Below are positions 45,190 through 56,643 of a stretch of 64,000 nt of DNA, piece after piece (position 1 is the first letter of the stretch; each line of letters opens with the position of its first letter). The translations under genes and the position numbers were made by a program. The stretch is from Nigrospora sphaerica (taxonomy: Eukaryota > Ascomycota > Sordariomycetes > Amphisphaeriales > Apiosporaceae), in assembly GCA_018287875.1 (NCBI GenBank), contig JAGVVL010000001.1, positions 5,890,001 to 5,954,000 on the forward strand, read 5' to 3'. Below the pieces are notes generated by a model, which saw nothing but the letters and a program-made list of their open reading frames with translations, was not told the origin of the DNA and did no database searches.

Positions 45190-46548
45190 CTTGCCGGCTT
45201 GGGGGGGTACGAGGCAGTGGATAGTGGTCCACTGCTTCTGCGACAACGACGGCGACAACCACAACTCGGCGCGGCGGTGGGAGCTTGTAGCCGATGCGCG
45301 CGGGGGCCGAGATTACCAGCGGCGTGCAAGGCGATGGGGAGCAAGTGTCTTTCTTCTGTGCGCCGGGAGGGGGAGGGCGGAGGGGGCGTTTGCGGTTTCG
45401 GAATGCTGTGCCGCTCGTGGGTGCGGTACCGTGGTGCTTTGGCTCTTGGGGGGGGCAGTTTGACGCAGCCTTTCGCCTGTGCCCAAATCAATGGGCTGTG
45501 CGTTCCGTTTTTTTTTTTCTTAGAAAACCACCACGGCGCGGCTCCGTAACCCGGAGTCGGCTCACTTGGAAAGGTTGGAGAAGGCTGAGCAGCAACAAGC
45601 GAGCCGGTTGGCACGGGGTGATGGTCCTTGGTCTGGCCGAAGAGTCACAGTAGACAAGAGACCCGGCTAGATCAGTTGGATTCTTTATGCCCAGTGCTTT
45701 TTTCGCCTTGCTTCGCAGGAGGGTGACGTTGTCGTGGTTCGTTTGCTTATTATATATAGGAGCAATTGGGGTAGGCTGATGATGTTGATGTACTTTGTAG
45801 CCGCCTTGCTACCTGCGTTACTTTTTTCACCCTAGCCCTCTTTCGGCGGGTTCGCCTATCGCTATTTTCATAACTCTGTTTCCTGTAACAGGTATCCCGT
45901 ACTACCCGTACTACCTCATGCTTGTGGCGTTCACACGCCCTTGTTGGCCACCTTGATATATTGTCTAGGCACCCGCGTTCTTCACGCTTCCCCGTCGTAC
46001 AGTGTTGCTGTTAATATTCGCGTCGGCTCTTGTTTCCTCAGCTAGGCTCGTGCTGAAATGAATTCCTGACGTAATGTACTTACTTACATACCTCTTACAC
46101 TTGGGACCTACATACTTACCTTGGTAGGTAGGTAGGTATGCTACGCCGTACTTACCCATGTATGCTGTCCTCGAAATATAAGGGGACCACACATCACACA
46201 TACAGAGCGATTCCCCTTACTAGACCAGTCGACCTTCGACGGAAGCTTTATTTAAACTTTACACAGCACGTTTCCTAAGAAACAGAAGAAATAGCTCACT
46301 ACCTCCATAAACAAATACACTAGTGTTGAACCAAGTTCTTCGGTCCCCCTTCTCGCGCGGTACGTTCAGACGCTCTCAGGCCTTGTGAACAAAAACTAAT
46401 TCAGGTTAGAATTCGATGGGCGAGAGGTTGAAGTGGTGAGTCATTTTTTCTTCGCGGGGCCTCGCTCTATGAGACTGCTTTCTTCCTCTCGACAGGCGCG
46501 AGTGGTCGGACCCAGATCTTTCCCGCGCTCGCAATACGTAGTATGCCA
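45190..46548. other. Spacer between UBP3 start and SAE2 stop
   Basis: About 1.4 kb holding the UBP3 promoter (CT-rich on its sense strand, with a T10 run at about 45509) and the SAE2 3' end. A dense TAC/GTA repeat patch lies at 46072-46150. No gene is seen. Confidence 0.5.
46072..46150. repeat. TACCTA/TAGGTA-type short repeat cluster
   Basis: Contains TACTTACTTACATACCT, GACCTACATACTTACC and TTGGTAGGTAGGTAGGTATG within 80 bases. Similar patches occur at many spacers in this window. Confidence 0.8.
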
Positions 46549-48957
46549 TCAACATTCGTCCCTGAATAACCAAAGCCCCGTTCGGTTGGGTTTTCGAGCC
46601 TCTCTCCAGCGCTCCGCTACCTGCTCCCTTTCCACTCTTGCCCCCTCCTCCTTTCCCGCAAGAAGCTCTTGGGTGCTGGGGAAATCAGGATTAAAAAACC
46701 CCGGCGGAGTGCTTTTGCGTGGGAAGCGGTGACGATTGTGCTTCCCGTATGTATTGGCGAGCTCTTGCATCCTTGCTCGTATCCACGTCGTCTCTTTCTC
46801 CTCGTTCGACATCGTGCCGAGCCTCCAAGCATCGTCGCCCAAATGAGCCTCCAAGTCTGCCTGGAAAGCAGACCTACTTACACTGACTCTCTCGCGCAAG
46901 GCTTGCGCCCGCCACCACGCCCCGCAGCAAGCCTCTTGAACACAACCCGATAGGCATGCACGATCGTCCTTGTTCCGGACGACCTCTGTATAGGCGTAGT
47001 CTAAGCCGTCGTTGTACCTGGGGTTGACCTTGAAATCCTCGGGGCGGAGCTCGCTTTGCGGTCGCTCACGCAATGGCACCATGTCCTTCCCGCGCTTTGA
47101 AGGCCTCCCTGAATTTTCGAGTGCCTTCGGGTTCGACGAGGTCACGCCCGATGTTGGCTTGGCCGTATGTTTGCTTGCGCGGTCTTCTGGCTGCTGCGCC
47201 GACCCGGCAGCCTGCTTACGCCCATTCTTCCGGGAATCTAGCTGACGCCGAGGGACCAGGTCCTCAAAGGAGCTTAGCGGTTGACTTACACGACCCACCC
47301 TGGATGGAGCGTCTATAGCAATCTTTTCCGGGGTGGCAGTGTGCAGGAGGGTATCGAGGAGACCATTCCGTTGTCGTGGGCGTGTCGCAGGCTCCAGGTC
47401 GTCTTCGAGCGCCCCATCTTCTGCCAGGCTTGCTATCCTCTGGCCAAGTCCATGGGAGGTCCGAGATATGAGCCTCGATTTTCTGTTTGGGGTCTCGGCA
47501 TCGAGGCCTTTGGCGTTCGAAAGCCGCCCTGAAGACGACTTGGATAGGTGTGCCGCGGTGGACGGGATAGAAGCCGCGGCCACAGCTGGATACGCGTGGC
47601 TCTGCCCCTGATCGCGCTCGTTCGATGGTGCCCGGCCTAGAACGCGGCGGCCTCGGCTAGGTGAAGGGTCAAGAGCGTGGTCAATTTCATCACGCTGGCG
47701 TGCATTAGATTTTGTAAACGGGTTGGCAATGGGGTCGTCTTTCAGCCCGGTACCCGGCCGCGGCGTCCGGTTTCTCTTCGGTGTAGGATGGAGGGGTTCC
47801 CTATCATCAAAATCGATGCTTGAGTGAGGCACGAATGGATGCTCTTCATCTGTGACCACGGGGTCCGAAGTGTCCTCGATCTTCACCTTGGTAGCAAATG
47901 GTGTATCCACTACCTGGTCGTCTTCCCGCCGTCTCTTCCGTACAGAACGTTCTGATACAACAACCGGTGTATCGGACGAAGGTTCAGCCTTGATCGGCAC
48001 TTCATGATTGGAGTTCCTGACCGCCGGCATAGGAGGCAGCGGGAGGTCATCCACAACTGGGGGTGGGACTCCATCTGGCTTACCCACATCAGAATGACTG
48101 GGTTGTTCTGTAGAAGCGGGTGGCGATTTTCGCTGTTCCCGATTTGCAGGCGTGTTGGTCTTGGCCTGGAGGCTTTCTGTTCGTTGGTAAACGCCATTCG
48201 CAAGGCAATGCTCGTCTCGTCCTAAAGCATCTGGAGCAATGGGATCGGTATCGGGACCGAAGGATGAGTTGGTGGCTGGCGTGCCCGTAGCTACGGCGGC
48301 CGTGGATTTTAGCTGTTTGATTTTTGTCTGCTGCTTTTCGTTCTGTTTTTGCAGGGCGGCTGCGTGCTCTGTCCAACGGATCAATGACTCCTTTTGCTGT
48401 CGAAGCCGTCCCTGGAGTCGGTCGTTGGCCTTTACAGACTCTGCGGCCTGGGCGCGTAGCTTCCCATGCCTTTCATCTAATTTGAGATATTCGCTCAAGA
48501 GCTCTGCATGGCTAAGCAACTCGATTTTCAAGCGGTCCCCCCTGACAGATTTCCTGATAGTCTGGTTGGCAGAAACGGGAGTAAGTGGTGCCCTCGCGTT
48601 CTGAGGAGGATGTTGGCTCTTCTGTGGGCTCGTCGACGGGCGAATTGTGTCCGAGGGTGTTTGCACGGAGCTCCTGAGTTGGGCAAGCTCATATTTAAGG
48701 GTCTGGATCTGTTGCTCCAAACGGTCGACGTTGGCAGCTCGGACGCGCAGAAGATCGTGTTCGGTCTCGGTGTTGATCTTGTCCTGGGCTTCCCTCTGGG
48801 CGCCTATTTGTTTGGCACTGTCAGCTCGGCCCGCGAGACCTTGGGGTATCTTCTGGCTGCCCCTACGTGCGGTGAAGTCTTGTTCAAGCCGGTCGCATAC
48901 CTCGGACAGGGCATCAACAAGGGCTGGTCTGCCGGTGTCTCGGAACCAACTGTCCAT
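46549..48957 (-). CDS. SAE2: DNA-end resection factor Sae2/Ctp1/CtIP
   Basis: One exon of 802 residues starting at MDSWFRDTGRPALVDALSE. The C-terminal ~165 residues are the conserved Sae2/CtIP domain: a PRYNDGLDYAYTEVVR block, DRACLSGCVQEACCG, LANTYGKHNRHRFPRKSTPP and then GFFNPDFPSTQE. This domain stimulates the Mre11 nuclease to open DNA ends during homologous recombination and meiosis, in the nucleus. The N-terminus (residues ~1-220) is a predicted coiled coil with LRVRAANVDRLEQQIQTL and LKLDERHGKLRAQAAE, matching the tetramerising region of the family. The middle is disordered and rich in Ser/Thr-Pro sites typical of CDK control. It is long compared with yeast Sae2, as expected for filamentous fungi. 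An in-frame GTG lies just upstream, so the ATG at 48957 is taken as start. Confidence 0.9.
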   Translation of the reverse strand: MDSWFRDTGRPALVDALSEVCDRLEQDFTARRGSQKIPQGLAGRADSAKQIGAQREAQDKINTETEHDLLRVRAANVDRLEQQIQTLKYELAQLRSSVQTPSDTIRPSTSPQKSQHPPQNARAPLTPVSANQTIRKSVRGDRLKIELLSHAELLSEYLKLDERHGKLRAQAAESVKANDRLQGRLRQQKESLIRWTEHAAALQKQNEKQQTKIKQLKSTAAVATGTPATNSSFGPDTDPIAPDALGRDEHCLANGVYQRTESLQAKTNTPANREQRKSPPASTEQPSHSDVGKPDGVPPPVVDDLPLPPMPAVRNSNHEVPIKAEPSSDTPVVVSERSVRKRRREDDQVVDTPFATKVKIEDTSDPVVTDEEHPFVPHSSIDFDDREPLHPTPKRNRTPRPGTGLKDDPIANPFTKSNARQRDEIDHALDPSPSRGRRVLGRAPSNERDQGQSHAYPAVAAASIPSTAAHLSKSSSGRLSNAKGLDAETPNRKSRLISRTSHGLGQRIASLAEDGALEDDLEPATRPRQRNGLLDTLLHTATPEKIAIDAPSRVGRVSQPLSSFEDLVPRRQLDSRKNGRKQAAGSAQQPEDRASKHTAKPTSGVTSSNPKALENSGRPSKRGKDMVPLRERPQSELRPEDFKVNPRYNDGLDYAYTEVVRNKDDRACLSGCVQEACCGAWWRAQALRERVSVSRSAFQADLEAHLGDDAWRLGTMSNEEKETTWIRARMQELANTYGKHNRHRFPRKSTPPGFFNPDFPSTQELLAGKEEGARVEREQVAERWREARKPNRTGLWLFRDEC

Positions 48958-51042
48958 GGTCACAACAGCGCACTTTCTAGTGCTCGATGTCTACGCGCGA
49001 CTGAAGATGTCAATGACAGATTATGCTGGTATCAATCAGCTCTGCAGCATCGTGTATTGCGGCAGTCGTCGCGGGTGCCTTAATTGTCACCGTCCTGCAG
49101 ATGGCGCGTGACGTGACGCCATGTTCGGGGCCAACGCAGACGCGCCGCGTGGCCAAAGCTCTTTCCGTTTCCCCCGGCTCCCACCCGGCCAAAGTGGGTG
49201 TGGCTCGCGCTGCATAAGCTAACTAGGTACGTACTCCCATTGAAAGACCCTTTGGCCCCTCAACGCCGATAGCGTCCATTCCATGATAGCACAGAGGCAG
49301 AGGCGACGACGTTTGTTTGCCCGTTACATGTGTCGACCCTACATATCCGCTCGTAGAGAGACACATTCCGATCGAAGCGAAACTGGCATGCCATAGCCCA
49401 ATCAGAGAACGCCTAATGGGAAATGGAAAGACTCCGGCCCTGCGCCCTGCTAATCTGACTCCAGCTTCGCCAGCCATCGGGCCCCGGCCCCTGCCCGTCC
49501 CCATATGCACCTGCCTACTTCCTTACATAACAACGCTCCCCTCGGCGGTAAGTGGGGCTGGGCAGCACGTTCATTGGATAGGCTGTAGGCCGACAGAGAT
49601 GCGCTTCGCCGCCCCAGCACCCTGCAGATTGTTAGGCGCTATCTACATCCACAATTAACTTGTGGTAAACCACGGTCCATGACTGCCTCTCAACGAGGGC
49701 GGGAGGTTCTCGTTTTATGGCCCGAGGCGGCGGGCCTTGAGAGCTCGCGTTGAATCGTGACCATTTGCAGCGGATAAGATACCAGGAGAGCAGCGCCACG
49801 CGGTCTGTACCTGGGTAGCAGCAAGTATCGCTTACCATTCGGCGAGCAGAGTTGGCTTTGGGAGCGACGGATATTTGCCTATCGCCCTTGGCGCTGCCCA
49901 AGCCATATAAAGGTAGTAGTAGCACTACGAGATAGTCACGGCGGGGGCATGACACCGAATGGTCCTCAATAGTATACACGTCGCCAACGGCACGTGTCGA
50001 GGGCCCATGGCATTTCCCCGGCCCGTTTCTTTGTTTCCGAGGTTGCGAGATGGGAATCTTTTGTCCAACTGCACTTGGATGCATCTGGGATCCATCCTGC
50101 GGCGAGGGTCCAATCGGCACGACCTGGGGAGATTGACGATTCCCCCCCCCCCGCGCACGTTCCATTGCAGGGAAGGTGGCGATACAGTAACGGGCCTAGG
50201 CAAGGGAAGTAGGCGGCAAAAGCCCGCAAAGGCAGGCCTAGGGCGAGAGGGCAGGCAGGCATGCAGTCGCAGCTGCCCAGCAGCAAGTGGCGAGCCAGGC
50301 GACGCAAGCGGGATGGGATTGGGTCTGGCCTCCCACACAACACCGCTTGGGCCCAACCTCGAATCACAAAAAATCAAAAATATCGTCGTGCCGGTGGCCT
50401 ATACCGCCTTTCCCCATTCACTCACATCTGCCTGCGTGCCCCGACTCTCCTCTCCCAGCACCAGAACCCGCCGGCTAGCGAACCACAAAACGTCTGCGTC
50501 AACACTTCCAGGACCGACCTCTTCCAACTCCCACATCGTCGATTTCCCGCAGCCCAGCATTCCTGAAGACCTGGTACGTGTTTCTGCCAGCAAACCCAAA
50601 ATCCCCTCCAAGCCCCGAGCAGCCTCCCGCACCAGCCCATTCCGTGTTTTTTTTAGAGTTCCAACTGCTGGTCAATTGACCGGCCTGGCTCTTCGCAAAA
50701 TTCGCCCCTCTGCACCCCACCTCTAAAAAAAATCGCCTTCAGCGACTGGAGAGAGCACGAGAGGCCGTACTGTACCTCTCAGACACCCCCTCCCCCACCA
50801 GACAAAATACCTGCCCACCTAACCCCGGTGCACGCTCATTCAGGCCGACGCCCCAACGGTCGCTTCTGAACGCCGGTTGCCCTGTGGCCGAAAACCTTTC
50901 CAGTCCACATACACCTTTCTTGACGCCCCTCCCTCCCTTTTCCCATTTGATGCATCGAGCGCTACTGACCGCGATCACGAAAAGACCACCTTCGCACTTT
51001 CACATACAGAACCTTCGCTCTCTCCAGCAAACTCGCACCAAA
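48958..51042. other. Divergent spacer SAE2 / GIS2
   Basis: About 2.1 kb between divergent starts. From about 50400 on it is C/T-rich and A-rich in the way of a long fungal leader, and GTACGT at 50573 could be a donor of a leader intron of GIS2. The open frame at 49959-50726 has no family signal. A C10 run lies at about 50143. Confidence 0.45.
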
Positions 51043-52307
51043 ATGGATTTCGGTGGACAGACCGGCGGCGGACGTGCCTGCTTCAACTGTAAGTGCTATC
51101 TCGCATCGTGCTCGCGTTCTTTAAAACTGCCCGCTACCGTCGCCGTCCCCTCCCATCCCAGGGCCAAGGACAAGCAAATATCGGTCAGCAGACGGCGCAC
51201 AGAACGTCCTCTGCCTCCCCTCTTCCCCAGGCATTTCGCGTCGCTTTGGTGGTTGCGCCTCTCGCGGGCAACATGCATGCCGAGCGCAGGTCTGCGAAAG
51301 CTCCCTGGCGCAGTTCGTGCTTCATTGTTCTTGGATTTTTGCGTTTTTCGACGTCTCTCTACCCTTTAACTTGTCGCCCTTCTTCCCTCTGTCGGACTCG
51401 GAACTGTTGTTTTTATCTTGCGGCAAAGCTTTCTCACCCGCACACCAGCGCGGATCCATCTTCTGGCTTCCGCTCTCTCTAGCCTGATTTGACCATTTTC
51501 GCTTGGGGGAGTAGGGTATCATCTGACTTGAGTTTCTTTAGGCGGCCAGACTACCCACCAGGTATGAAGGATCGGTTGGAGCCCGGATACGATGTATAGT
51601 GGCCCTCTTTCCATACTGACTGAGATCTTCTCTAGGCTCGTGACTGCCCCACCCGTGGTGCCGCGAAGTGGTAAGTTACTCTGGTCTTGGCACGGGTTGT
51701 CTATTACGATGCAGTCTGCTAACCATGCATTTCAGCTACAACTGCGGCAACGAGGGTCACATCTCCCGCGAGTGCCCTGATGGCCCCAAGGACACCAAGT
51801 CCTGCTACCGTTGCGGTCAGCCTGGTCACATAAGCCGTGACTGCCCCAGCAGCGCTGGTCAGGGTGGCCAGGGTGGTGCTACCGAGTGCTACAAGGTAAG
51901 TTGTTGTTGTCTAACCCGGCACGATATGATTCTTATCTCACACGAATAAATAGTGTGGCAAGGTTGGCCACATCGCCCGTAACTGCCCCGATTCGGCGTA
52001 CGGCGGTGGCTTCGGCGGCGGCGGCGGCGGCTACGCCGCTGGCGGCTACGGTGGTGGCGCCGGCAAGACCTGCTACTCGTGCGGCGGCTACGGTCACATG
52101 TCCCGTGAGTCCTCCCCAGCAGCCACCGCGCACTCATGCATCTAACATACCGGCTCAGGCGAGTGTGTCAACGGCTCCAAGTGCTACAACTGCGGCGAGA
52201 ACGGCCACTTCTCGCGTGACTGCCCCAAGGAGTCGACTGGCGGCGAGAAGATCTGCTACAAGTGCCAGCAGCCTGGCCACGTTCAGTCCCAGTGCCCCAA
52301 CAACTAA
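51043..52307 (+). CDS. GIS2: CCHC zinc-knuckle protein Gis2/Byr3 (CNBP-like), 6 exons
   Basis: Exons are 51043-51088, 51542-51561, 51636-51670, 51736-51895, 51954-52104 and 52159-52307, giving 186 residues with all phases closing. Seven CX2CX4HX4C knuckles are present: CFNCGQTTHQARDC, CYNCGNEGHISREC, CYRCGQPGHISRDC, CYKCGKVGHIARNC, CYSCGGYGHMSREC, CYNCGENGHFSRDC and CYKCQQPGHVQSQC. Between knuckles 4 and 5 lies a Gly/Tyr-rich, RGG-free linker. The number and order match yeast Gis2 and fission yeast Byr3, which bind single-stranded nucleic acid and translating mRNA in the cytoplasm. The first knuckle is pieced together from three tiny exons, one of 20 nt. The first intron is 453 nt, much longer than the others, and could carry expression signals. 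Confidence 0.95.
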
Positions 52308-52964
52308 GGGTCGGCGGTTGTCCGAGGTGATGGAATCATGCAGCATATGGAGCGGCAGCTGGAGTTCGATATCGTCGATTGAGCCTCTTTGTATACTGCC
52401 TTCTGGTGGTGGATTCGCCAGCAACGCGAATTTTTTCGTTGCCACTCTCGGTTTGCAACGTTTTGTCCTTCTGTTCATTGCAATCCTCTCGACGAGACGG
52501 CCAAAAATAGGGTCGGAAAAGTTTTTCATGGAGTTTACGGACAAGATGCCAGTTGCTTGGTACATATCATGACTCGACGATGCTTTGCACCCTGGTCAGC
52601 CGCCGTTGCGACCATCTGCTAGCTATATCGGAATGGAATTTCGATGCCTACATTCACGGAGCTCGGTCAATTGTGGCTTCACGTGGTGACTCGTGCCTGA
52701 AGCGCGTTCTACCCTAGCCCCATGTGCCCTGAAGCAAGTTGTACCCTCGAACCAATGTGCCGCACGCATCTGGCGCAACGCTTAAAAATGACACATTAAA
52801 CTGTTCAACTTGGCAGCTCGTTACCCGATTTGCCTGTAGCGCTATGGATGCGAGCAGTCTTCTACAAATTCAAAGCCCGCTAGCAAGGGCCAGACGCCGT
52901 CCCCTGGCTCCCTTCTACATATTACGCTACTGCCAAACTCATAGCATGCCATCTATGCCTGTTT
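52308..52964. other. Convergent spacer GIS2 / DDHD lipase
   Basis: About 0.66 kb between two 3' ends. The open frame that runs past 52307 is read-on of an intron-shifted frame, not a gene. Nothing else is seen. Confidence 0.5.
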
Positions 52965-55900
52965 TTATCTCATGCTGCTTCTCCCCGAATTCGTCTTGCG
53001 GCTGGAAAGAATTTGTGACATAACGAAGTGGCTGACGTCCTCATCCTGCCAGTACGCCATGTGTGAGGCGATTGTGTTAATGGGGTTGAAGTCCAGCACG
53101 CTCCTAAGATCCAATATGTCAGCCAGCGAGTCCTTGCCTCGGCCCACCACCTACCAGCTCAGGGCCGTCTGCAGGGGGGAGGGAAGAGGGAGACGAAGGG
53201 CCCAACTTACTCTTGAATGCTGTAATCCACTCGCCCATTGCGGTTCAAGGCTCGCACCTTGGTTTCCTCGCGCCGAAGCTTCTGTGCCTTCTGCTCTTCG
53301 GCAGCCCAGGCGTCGCCTAAGGCCTGGCCCTCCTCGGCGCGGCTCGCCGCGGCCTGGTGCTCCTCGATGCGCTTCTTCTGGAATCGTGCGTAGAGGGTTT
53401 CGAGGTCGTCGTCGATAAGCGTAGGGCCGCCGCCGCCCTCGTCGCCATCGGGCCAGCCCGTCCCGCCGGAAATAGACTGCTGGCGGGCAAGAGCCTTCTT
53501 CCGCGCTGCCGTCTTTTCCGACTGCGCTGAGACGTCGGGAAATCCACCCCCGCCAACCATGGGATTGTTGCCTTCGCTGGCTGAAGGGGGGACTGGTGCT
53601 GGATTATTGGTTGTCATGTTATTGCTGCCCGAATTGGCCGTGTAGTTGGCTACATCCTCGTTGCTGAACCCCAAGCTTCTGTTGAGCAAGGAGCTGGCAA
53701 TCCCGCCGCTGATGCTGCTCCAAAGCCCGCTGACACTCTGGCCAACCTTGACGCCGATGCCAGATAGGCCCTGCGGTGCCACTGAGTTGAAGATCCCCTT
53801 CTTGGTGTAAGGAAGAACTTGTGGCTTCAAGGCTGACATGGCTGGCGAGATGAGTGGCTCCATGCGGTACGAGATGGGGTCAGAGGGGTGGAAGATATTA
53901 AAAAGCTGCTTTACCCTTGGCGAGGAGACAGAGGACGGCAGGCCTGTGACGGAGGACACTCGCTCGGTGGGGCTCGTAGCAAAGAAGGGATCATCCAGAT
54001 GGTCGTTGCTCAGGGGGCTTTCGGACGGTTTTGTGAGGGGAAGGTGCCGGGCTGCTATGGTGCGCCCTTTGAGCATCTGAAAGAGGCCGATGGGCGAGCC
54101 AAGACAATAAAAGTCCTCGACATCGAAGGCGAATGCCAGCTCGCGCCAGTTGGATGTAGACTCGGGACGTTCCGTTCCCGTCCAGAAGCGAAGGGGGTTC
54201 CGCAATGCGTCACCGTCGTTGGGCTTTTCCTTCTGACGGCAGAGGAGGTCGAACATGATCGCACTACCGAGAGAATGACCCATGATGTGGACCTTGCCTT
54301 TGAACTCCGGATTACGTTCTTTGAAAAGCTTGTAGATACGATTCGACTCCCGCAGCACGATGTTGACAATCTGTTCCCGGTATGCCGACTGGTATAGAAG
54401 AACGTCAAGGGCAAGATCAGAAATGAGGGAACGCGCAAAGGCGACTCCCTCGATAGTAATGTCATCCAGGGATGGATCTACAAGGCTGTTAGCATCTTGG
54501 AAAGGGGGCTTCCATCCGAGCAAGCTGTCCAGGGAAAAGGGCTCTGCTCACAGTCGTCCTCGTCCTCGAAGGCTGCGGTACTCAAGTCCAGCTCGCCTTT
54601 CTTTTCTTTTCGCTTTGGAAAGTCGAGAAGGTGGCGCCAGCACACAGGAAGAACCTGAACGCGGCAATTCCCAGGGCCTTCTCCAAACTCGGAATTCAAT
54701 GCGCGAAGATCTGCTGAGTGTGCGTACACGCCTTTCATGGTCTTGCGCAGTACGTTGACGTCATGAACAAAATTGACGCTTTCCATTCTGTGACGACGTT
54801 AGTTGCTGTGTTTATTACATGTGACCGGCGCAGGTTCCTGTCGTTACTTACCGAAGACCCAGAAGTTGTCCGATTCCATGGGTTACAAGCACGAGGTGCT
54901 CGATCTCGCGTCCCTGCGTCTCGCCAGCTGGTGCATTGTAATCGTCTAGAATCTCTTGCTCGTCTCGCTTCCGGATCTCCTCTTCCCGTTTGTCTACGTC
55001 TTCCGAGTTATCCACGTACGGAGAGAACTGTCTTTTCAGGCGATTCTCTCGTCTCTCCAGTTCTGCCGCCACCCCCTCGTTCTCGGGCTCCAGGCCGGCG
55101 GTTGAGTCTGACCTTACCAGAGGGGGAGCAGACCGCCTCTTTAGCGCCTTCTGCTCCTTCTCGCTCAAAGGTAGAGACTGTTCCGTAGCCGTAGTAGCCG
55201 AAGCAGTTGTCGGTGTAGTTGGTCGCTTAGCTTCCTTCTTTCCCGGCTCAGTATAGCCCCGTACCAACTTCACGCCACTCACTGTCAATCAAGTCAGACG
55301 CATACTTTATGGGTGGGCGTTCATTCGAGAGTGACATACTGTAACCCCCTCCAGCAAACCTTTGATACACAGTTGACGTTACCCACGACAGCATGCTATC
55401 GGACGAGAGCCAAGCAGTTGTTGAGTCTTGGTATGTCGCAATACCTGTGGGAAGACAAGTCAGCCCGATTGTCACTCACGCGGAGGCCAGGAGACCATAT
55501 GGGCGTCTTCAAAAGCTTTCGCAAATATGAATACGTATAGATACCGCCTTCATTGGGGTAAGGGCCGCGACTGGATGAAATAAAAGGGTGGAAACCTACT
55601 GTTCATGTATGTACCAAAAAGTCGGTACGTCTGAGGTTGATGTTGAGGTATTGTAGCAAGTTGAGCTTTGGGGGTGTTCTCTGTCTGGGATGCTGCTGCC
55701 GCCTTCAAGTTTTCCTTGGACGGCTTAGGGGCCTTGAGGTTCTCCCTAGAAGCCTTGGGCGTGATCTCCGCACCGGTCCCCGAATTGCTCCGCGACCGCG
55801 AGGCGGTCGGGTACGTCCAGGGCTTCACCTTGAGATACCCTTCCTCAAGTTGGGCCGCCAAATTTTCCTCGCATGGACGAAGTGTCGAGCCCTCCTGGTA

Positions 55901-56643
55901 AAACCAGCTGCCTCGTCTCACATCGTAAACTGGCCCAAGCCAGTAGACAGGGGCGAGCTCCCGTTCTTCGATATCAACATCGAAGAGGAAGTCTTCGTTG
56001 ACCGGCACTCGTAGGCCCTGGCGCTTGTTTTTATTGCCCTGATCGATGGTAGTGTTGGGCGCATCTGGGGAATTCGTTGCGCGACCGTGGCGGGAGGCTG
56101 ATCGAAGCCCTCTATTCGCGTTTGTGATGCCTTTTCCGCGCTCCTCTTCGGCCTCCTCCAGGAGGGACTGGTACGCGTTCTCGATAGAAACGGAATCGTC
56201 CTTGCTGAATGCCAAGTATTTCTTTGGTGGCTGGGGTTTGGAATCTTCCTTCTCTTTTTCCGTCTTGCTCTTTAGGAACTGTGGTTTCCGTTTCGGGACC
56301 TACAATACCGCTGGTTAGGGCGGCAAGCTGGGCGCACGGGTCGGTCAAAACCTACATCGATGGCGTGGAACCACATCACATTCAGCGGCGGACACTCGGG
56401 CGGGTATCTCTTGAAGCTTTGCCCGTAGATGGGGTTGGTGCTGTGGTCGTCGGCTTTTCGGGGCGCGTCTTGAGTCGGCTTGGGCTTCGGCGGCGGAGGC
56501 TTCGGGGCCTCTTTGGGCGTCGGCGTACTGCTGCGGCTCGTGTTCCACGGGTTGATGGAGTCGACGGCGCTCGCTAGGTAGGATTTCTCGACCTTCTTCT
56601 CCGCCGTGGCCCCTGAGCCGCTGCCGCTGGGTGCTGATGCCAT
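52965..56643 (-). CDS. DDHD-domain phospholipase A1 (7 exons)
   Basis: Exons are 56356-56643, 55600-56299, 55340-55444, 54852-55281, 54552-54787, 53211-54477 and 52965-53103; phases close to 1054 residues. The protein belongs to the intracellular PA-PLA1 family (DDHD1/DDHD2; yeast YOR022C). Markers in order: WWE-like YWLGPVYDVRRGSWFYQEG, LVLVTHGIGQLLGLRMESVN, the lipase nucleophile elbow VHIMGHSLGSAIMFDLL (Ser at about 655), then the DDHD metal-binding domain with FYCLGSPIGLFQMLKG, IFHPSDPISYRMEPL, RVDYSIQES and IASHMAYWQDEDVSHFV. A C-terminal Lys/Arg/Gln-rich helix interrupts the DDHD domain. It probably acts on phosphatidic acid or phosphatidylinositol at endoplasmic reticulum or mitochondrial membranes (inferred). 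The start at 56643 was chosen for phase and composition; the frame is open further upstream. Confidence 0.9.
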
